From DASRQK01 sp964401685 (GTDB lineage: Bacteria > Bacteroidota > Bacteroidia > Sphingobacteriales > Sphingobacteriaceae): a DNA stretch of 64,000 nt. The stretch covers positions 7,346 through 71,345 of the forward strand of contig CAYNZH010000008.1 of NCBI GenBank assembly GCA_964401685.1, given 5' to 3'. The stretch's first letter is position 1. Every line of letters begins with the position of its first letter. Under the pieces are notes generated by a model. That model saw nothing but the letters and a program-made list of their open reading frames with translations, had not been told where the DNA came from and made no database searches. A program made the translations under genes and the position numbers. Of this stretch, positions 59,506 to 64,000 are shown piece after piece.

Positions 59506-61995
59506 TTAGCGCCTTTTCGGGGTTTCCCGATTCATTTCCATCATATCAACCTCTTCTGACTTGGAATCCCCGAGCAGATGCTCTGCAAAATAGTCACCCA
59601 TTTTCCAGAAAAAATACTCAGACATATTTCCAAATCCGTGACGCTGACCGGGTAGCAAAAGGAAGTCAAAACGCTTATTCGCTTTGATCAACGCTTCGGC
59701 CATACGTATCGTGTTGGCTGGGTGCACGTTATTGTCTATATCTCCGGTGACGAGCAACAGCTTGCCTTTCAGGTTGCCTGCGAGCTCTGAATTGCGCTGA
59801 ATGGCATAGGAAAACGTCGTATCGCCCTTTGCAGAGACGACTTCTTTCACTCCGTGATGCCTTTCACTCCACCAGCGGTTGTAAATATTGTTTTCATGGT
59901 TTCCAGCACCCGAAACTGCGACTTTAAAGAAGTCAGGATAAACGAGCAAAGCTGCTGTTGACATAAATCCACCGCCAGAATGCCCCGTGATACCCACCCG
60001 ATTGATGTCCAGGTAAGGGTGTCGGTCAGCCAACTGCTCGGCTGCGGCTTTTTTGTCGGCCAAACCATAGTCCCGCAGGTTGCCATACCCGTAATTGTGA
60101 TACCACTTGCTTCGCGCTGGATGTCCACCGCGGTTGCCGACGGTGACGACGACAAAGCCAAATTGGGCCAGGCGATCTATCCGGTCCATGCTGCGACCGA
60201 ATGCCTTGTTGACCGATTCGGTTTGAGGCCCCGGATATACATATTGAACGATGGGATAGGTCTTGGTCGAATCAAAGTCGAACGGCTTGTACATAACTCC
60301 GTAAAGGTCGGTGATACCATCATCTGCTTTGACTTTGAATGGCTCAGGGAACTGATAACCTGCTGCAAACAGGAGACTCAGGTCTGCTTTTTCCAGATCC
60401 AGCAACTTCTGGCCGGCAGCATTGAAGAGCGCCGACTCTGGTGCTGTGTTTACGCGTGAAAAGTTGTTGACAAAAAAGCGATTATTTTCACTCATAGATA
60501 TCGCATGATCAAAATCCCCCGGATTCAGGAGTTTCATGTTAGATCCATCAAGATTGACACTATAAAGGTGCTGGTAGTAGGGATCCTCGTCCTTTTCTCG
60601 CCCGTTGGCCACAAAATAAAGGGTTCTCGTCCGTTCGTCAACTCCAACTATAGAAGAACTGTAATATTCACCCTGAGTGATTTGGTTTTTTAGATTGCCT
60701 TGGCCGTCATACAGGTAAAAATGACCCCATCCGTCCCGTTGAGACCAATGAATAAATTCCTGGCCGTTGTTTATAAGATGTGGACGAGAGATATCAAGAT
60801 AAGTATTAGATCGCTCTTCCACCAAAACCTGTACATCGAGACTGGTGGTGGCCGAGAGCACGTCGATACGCTTCAGGTCACGGCTACTGCGTGCCAGGAA
60901 GAACTTGTCCGGAGTACCCAGCCATTTGCTGATCCAGATATCGCCCTGGCGATGGTTTCGCGGCGGAGTTTCGGTCCAGATAGAAAGGGTTTGATTTTTA
61001 AATGCATGTACCGGAACCCTGGTAGGCGTCTTGGTCGCGAAATCGAATAGGTAAAGTTCTTGCTCAGTGCTGTCCGGCTCGCCCGGCATCTGGTATTTGT
61101 AGGTCTCAAGAGTCGGTCTCTTGCTGCCGACATTGTTGATGACCCACATTTCGTTCAGGTGTCGACTATCTTTTCTGGTCACGAGGAAATGAGAGCCAGT
61201 CGGAGACCAGATGATCGATGCTCTTCGCCTCTCGGTTTTGATCTCGTCTTCTTTTCCATCTCCTGTGGTGGTATTGTTGCGATCACCGCCCCACGCATAA
61301 TATTGAATGCCATCGGTCGTAAACTGATGCTCCACAATTGTGCTGTCCTTTTCATCTTTCTGGGCTTTCAGGTAATTTTCCCTATCCATCCAGTAAAGAT
61401 TGTAGTTTTTTGCAAAGATGACCACGCTGGTGTCCGGCGAGAAGCTTGCCCACGAAAGATGTGGTTTTGGTTTCAGGGTGTCAGAAAGTTCTACGATCCT
61501 GCGGGTGGACAGGTCATATTCAAGGTAGAATACCTTCTTTTTCAAACTGTCCGTCTTGTTGGTGCTTTTTTTCCTTTCTTCAGCGTTTTTCACCGTGTCC
61601 TTGGTGCTTTGCACCTCGAATCTGAATTTTGTTTCGTCCTCGGTAAACCTTAGGTTTCGAATATCAATATTCTGCGAGTCAAAGGGATCCCTCACGATGC
61701 GGGTCAGTTGCGCGGCGAAATCGGCATTGTCAAAAAGAAGGTCTTTCCTTCTGGCCTGAGGATCTACGATATACCACTTCTTTCCTTCAGAAGTCTCGTA
61801 CATGTACCAGAATCGATCAGAATTTTGCAACCAGCTGGGATTCACGCTGGTTGAGAAAATCATTTTCCTCAGTTTATCCGGCGAAAAGCGAGACGCTAGC
61901 TGATAATTGGCCTTGGTCTCTGGAACCATTTGTTGCGCCTGGGCAAATATAGGCACAAAATAAGCCAACAAAAGCACTAAATAGAGTTTTTTCAT
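59506..61995 (-). CDS. S9 family prolyl oligopeptidase / dipeptidyl peptidase IV-like
   Basis: An 829-residue exported serine peptidase cleaving after proline or similar residues. Signal peptide MKKLYLVLLLAYFVPIFAQA, a large beta-propeller domain, then the alpha/beta hydrolase. The nucleophile is in GITGHSGGGFMSTAAL, the His in LPGQRHGFGNMS, with Asp between in VTGDIDNNVHP. This fits DPP IV-type enzymes of Bacteroidota that digest external peptides. Confidence 0.93.
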   Translation of the reverse strand: MKKLYLVLLLAYFVPIFAQAQQMVPETKANYQLASRFSPDKLRKMIFSTSVNPSWLQNSDRFWYMYETSEGKKWYIVDPQARRKDLLFDNADFAAQLTRIVRDPFDSQNIDIRNLRFTEDETKFRFEVQSTKDTVKNAEERKKSTNKTDSLKKKVFYLEYDLSTRRIVELSDTLKPKPHLSWASFSPDTSVVIFAKNYNLYWMDRENYLKAQKDEKDSTIVEHQFTTDGIQYYAWGGDRNNTTTGDGKEDEIKTERRRASIIWSPTGSHFLVTRKDSRHLNEMWVINNVGSKRPTLETYKYQMPGEPDSTEQELYLFDFATKTPTRVPVHAFKNQTLSIWTETPPRNHRQGDIWISKWLGTPDKFFLARSSRDLKRIDVLSATTSLDVQVLVEERSNTYLDISRPHLINNGQEFIHWSQRDGWGHFYLYDGQGNLKNQITQGEYYSSSIVGVDERTRTLYFVANGREKDEDPYYQHLYSVNLDGSNMKLLNPGDFDHAISMSENNRFFVNNFSRVNTAPESALFNAAGQKLLDLEKADLSLLFAAGYQFPEPFKVKADDGITDLYGVMYKPFDFDSTKTYPIVQYVYPGPQTESVNKAFGRSMDRIDRLAQFGFVVVTVGNRGGHPARSKWYHNYGYGNLRDYGLADKKAAAEQLADRHPYLDINRVGITGHSGGGFMSTAALLVYPDFFKVAVSGAGNHENNIYNRWWSERHHGVKEVVSAKGDTTFSYAIQRNSELAGNLKGKLLLVTGDIDNNVHPANTIRMAEALIKANKRFDFLLLPGQRHGFGNMSEYFFWKMGDYFAEHLLGDSKSEEVDMMEMNRETPKRR

Positions 61996-62137
61996 ATCCT
62001 TAATATCTTAAAATTGGAAAGGGTGCAAAATATCACTTTTATTTGTAATCCAAGGGTTAATGATTGTAAATTTATGGTGGGAAAAAAAATGTGTCAAAGG
62101 GTGTAACTCAATGACACTGTCTGCGTCTAAAGAGTGT

Positions 62138-63157
62138 ATGCTATTTTTAAAATTAATCGGAGAAAGCTTTGGTTTTGCGGCTTCGGCCTTGCGCCAAAAT
62201 CGGACCAGAACCCTTCTATCCCTATTAGGGATTACCATTGGGATCATTACAATTATTGGGGTTTTTTCGGCCGTCGATACATTGAGAAGCAATTTGGAAA
62301 GTAGCGTCGAGAAATTGGGGAGCCGCACGATCTATGTTCAGAAATGGCCGTGGGGAGGCGGGGGCGATACCCCTTGGTGGCGTTATGCAAATAGACCAGA
62401 ACCAACCCTCCGTGACTATCAGAGCATCAAAGACCGCGTGTCTACTGCAGAAAACGTTGCTCTTTCAATCAGTATCGGGGGTCGCACTGCGAAATATCTC
62501 AACAACGATGTTTCCGGCGTCACGGTGAGCGCGTCGACTCATGAGATTTTTGACATCCAGAAACTGGATATAGAGCACGGCAGATACTTCACGGAGACTG
62601 AGTCGGAGAGAGGATCGACCGTCGCCATTTTGGGTGCGACAATAGCGGATGGCCTATTCCCACAGGGAGATTTTTTGGGGAAATCCATCCACCTGATGGG
62701 TCGGAAAGTCTCTGTAATCGGCGTNNNNNNNNNNNNNNNNNNNNNNNNNNNNNNNNNNNNNNNNNNNNNNNNNNNNNNNNNNNNNNNNNNNNNNNNNNNN
62801 NNNNNNNNNNNNNNNNNNNNNNNNTTCGGAATCGCCAATATCATGTTTGTGTCGGTCAAGGAAAGAACGGCGATCATAGGTATTCAGAAATCCTTAGGCG
62901 CGCGCAATTACTTTATCCTGTCACAATTTCTGATCGAAGCCGTATTTTTGTGTATTATTGGTGGCCTGATCGGTCTTGGATTCATTTATATTCTAGCGTT
63001 TTTAGTCAATATCGCGACAGGCGTTGCCATTACTGTCAGTTTTACGATGGTCATGATAACTCTGCTGCTTTCTACAGGGATTGGGCTTATATCCGGCATC
63101 ATCCCCGCGGTAATAGCAGCACGCCTCGATCCGGTCGAAGCAATAAGAAGTAACTAA
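62138..63157 (+). CDS. MacB/FtsX-type ABC transporter permease (interrupted by N gap)
   Basis: Permease of the MacB/LolC superfamily: cytoplasmic N-terminus, helix 1 (LLSLLGITIGIITIIGVFSAV), then a periplasmic domain (EKLGSRTIYVQKWPWGG...), then C-terminal helices from FGIANIMFVSVKERTAIIGIQKSLGARN. Start MLFLKLIGESFGFAASALRQ chosen. The run of N replaces part of the periplasmic domain and the helix-2 region. By comparison with MacB the missing part is probably much more than the 33 residues that 100 N would allow. No ATPase gene is visible. Confidence 0.8.
   Translation: MLFLKLIGESFGFAASALRQNRTRTLLSLLGITIGIITIIGVFSAVDTLRSNLESSVEKLGSRTIYVQKWPWGGGGDTPWWRYANRPEPTLRDYQSIKDRVSTAENVALSISIGGRTAKYLNNDVSGVTVSASTHEIFDIQKLDIEHGRYFTETESERGSTVAILGATIADGLFPQGDFLGKSIHLMGRKVSVIGXXXXXXXXXXXXXXXXXXXXXXXXXXXXXXXXXXFGIANIMFVSVKERTAIIGIQKSLGARNYFILSQFLIEAVFLCIIGGLIGLGFIYILAFLVNIATGVAITVSFTMVMITLLLSTGIGLISGIIPAVIAARLDPVEAIRSN
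62725..62824. other. Assembly gap (100 N)
   Basis: Exactly 100 N, the usual placeholder for a gap of unknown length. It falls inside the permease gene. Confidence 0.98.
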
Positions 63158-63193
63158 TATTTAAATTTATTTCTTTTTCTGATATTTTATCCC

Positions 63194-63201
63194 TACCTTT
63201 G
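63194..63201 (+). promoter_or_regulatory. Bacteroidota -7 element for the right-edge outer-membrane gene
   Basis: TACCTTTG, predicting a leader of about 30 bases. A perfect Shine-Dalgarno AGGAGGT (63226-63232) follows, unusual in this phylum. Confidence 0.45.
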
Positions 63202-63236
63202 GTGAAATATTTTTTTTCACATTAGAGGAGGTAAGG

Positions 63237-64000
63237 ATGAAGTGGATTGGATTCTTTTGCGGGATCGTTTTCCCGTTGGTGGGCTGGGGTCAAACTTTTA
63301 ATTCGGCGCGGATTACAGGATTAGGGGGCAGTGCGTCTGCGGTTACGGACATAGGTCAGCTCATCGGCAATCCTGCTGGTGTGAGCTCGTTAAACAACTG
63401 GCAAATTTTAATTTCTCACAAACAGGATCGGTTTCACGATCAGGTTTCAACTCAAAACTTATTATTGGCAATGCCTTTTGGTGCAACAGGACTGGGCCTG
63501 AGATTCTCTCGTTTCGGTTTTGAAGATCTGTACAATGCGCGTACAACAGGTGTTGTTTACGGGCGGAGGTTTGGCCCCGGATTTTCAATAGGTATGGGAT
63601 TTCAACATCATGTGCTCAAGATCCCAAATTATGTCAACCACCAGGACTACACCCTGGACGTGGGATTTTGCCTGGCCATCCATGATCACTGGAAGCTTGG
63701 CGTACATGGTGAAAATGTCGCGTTTTTGACTGACCGCGCTGTGCACGTTGATCGTCCTATGCGCGTACGCATCGGCCTGAGCTATGACTTTAATGCGCAC
63801 CTACTCATGATTGGCGACTTAAAATACGATACTCAGGTAGGACCACAGGCGCATTGGGGAATGGAATACGCCCTGGTTCAGCAGTCGTTGTTTCTGAGGG
63901 GAGGACTTTCCACCAAGCCATTTCAGCAGTATGCGGGCATAGGATTCCTCAAAAGTAATTGGGGTTCGGACATCGCTTTGGTTTTCCATCCCTACCTGGG
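63237..64000 (+). CDS. PorV/PorQ-like outer-membrane beta-barrel protein, N-terminal part
   Basis: The first 254 codons are open to the window edge. The start MKWIGFFCGIVFPLVGWGQT is a signal peptide, followed by TFNSARITGLGGSASAVTDIG and the motif LIGNPAGVSSL, then alternating beta strands with Gly and aromatic residues (GLGLRFSRFGFEDLYN, VVYGRRFGPGFSIGMGFQHH). The NPAG motif and barrel resemble the PorV/PorQ family, but porin-like unknowns look alike. The end lies outside the window. Confidence 0.65.
   Translation, partial: MKWIGFFCGIVFPLVGWGQTFNSARITGLGGSASAVTDIGQLIGNPAGVSSLNNWQILISHKQDRFHDQVSTQNLLLAMPFGATGLGLRFSRFGFEDLYNARTTGVVYGRRFGPGFSIGMGFQHHVLKIPNYVNHQDYTLDVGFCLAIHDHWKLGVHGENVAFLTDRAVHVDRPMRVRIGLSYDFNAHLLMIGDLKYDTQVGPQAHWGMEYALVQQSLFLRGGLSTKPFQQYAGIGFLKSNWGSDIALVFHPYL

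Noticed and set aside
1..64000. CRISPR array, prophage, transposase or integrase
   Set aside because: No repeat-spacer pattern, terminal repeats or mobile-element protein motifs were seen on either strand.

Overview
The window reads as one contig of a Bacteroidota chromosome with a 100-base run of N near the right end. The evidence is: a TonB-dependent receptor with an N-terminal carboxypeptidase-regulatory domain, a PorE-like OmpA protein (TPR + propeller + CRD + OmpA), DUF1573, a long-form NusB, the ParC signature GDASIGDA, and many promoters of the Bacteroidota type (TTTG, about 20 bases, TAnnTTTG). I cannot place it below phylum. Gene density is high and most of the content is housekeeping. 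I see no phage, insertion sequence, CRISPR array or integrase.

Layout. 1-8.4 kb (minus): start of a TonB-dependent receptor, a secreted regulatory-domain protein, an ArsC/Spx-like protein, a thioredoxin-fold lipoprotein, topoisomerase IV subunit A, a lipoprotein and ValS. 8.4-16.8 kb (mostly plus): class II aldolase, AI-2E-type permease, an ABC exporter (minus), then nusB, a DUF1573 lipoprotein, yajC, ybbR-like, coaE and a metallo-beta-lactamase exonuclease. 16.8-24.7 kb: S1/P1-type phospholipase/nuclease, glycosyltransferase, DedA, aldo/keto reductase, an exported TIM-barrel isomerase, a 59-residue Asp-rich protein, ScpB, a PQQ-type sugar dehydrogenase, Hsp20 and a thioesterase. 24.7-26.8 kb: ribosomal operons rpsF-rpsR-rplI (minus) and rplU-rpmA (plus), transcribed apart from back-to-back promoters. 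26.7-32 kb: an envelope cluster with two YihY/BrkB proteins, a thioesterase, MltG, a kinase-less PASTA protein and Ddl. 32-41 kb: acyl-CoA synthetase, M61 peptidase, BadF-type kinase, glutathione peroxidase, thymidine kinase, an unrecognised disordered protein, the PorE-like protein and QueE. 41-45 kb: comEC and recQ, joined by a one-base stop/start overlap. 45-52.6 kb: tRNA-Arg(CCG), a propeller lipoprotein behind a structured leader, YchF, EngB, TopA, a small unknown, Cmk and a FrnE-type DsbA. 52.7-64 kb: LutA-like protein, thiolase, a secreted unknown, POT transporter, dolichol-phosphate-mannose-synthase-like GT2, RuvB, a HEAT-like protein, S9 peptidase, a MacB-type permease broken by the N gap, and the start of an outer-membrane protein.

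The most interesting signals are mostly regulatory. In five genes TAnnTTTG ends only 4-6 bases before the chosen ATG, which predicts leaderless mRNAs. Hsp20 has a sigma-54-like -24/-12 element with two dyads about 100 bases upstream. A roughly 110-base leader with a perfect 10-bp stem precedes the propeller lipoprotein at 45.5 kb. A 59-residue protein ends in an Asp/Phe tail resembling the SSB C-terminal tip. No complete undescribed multi-gene system is visible.
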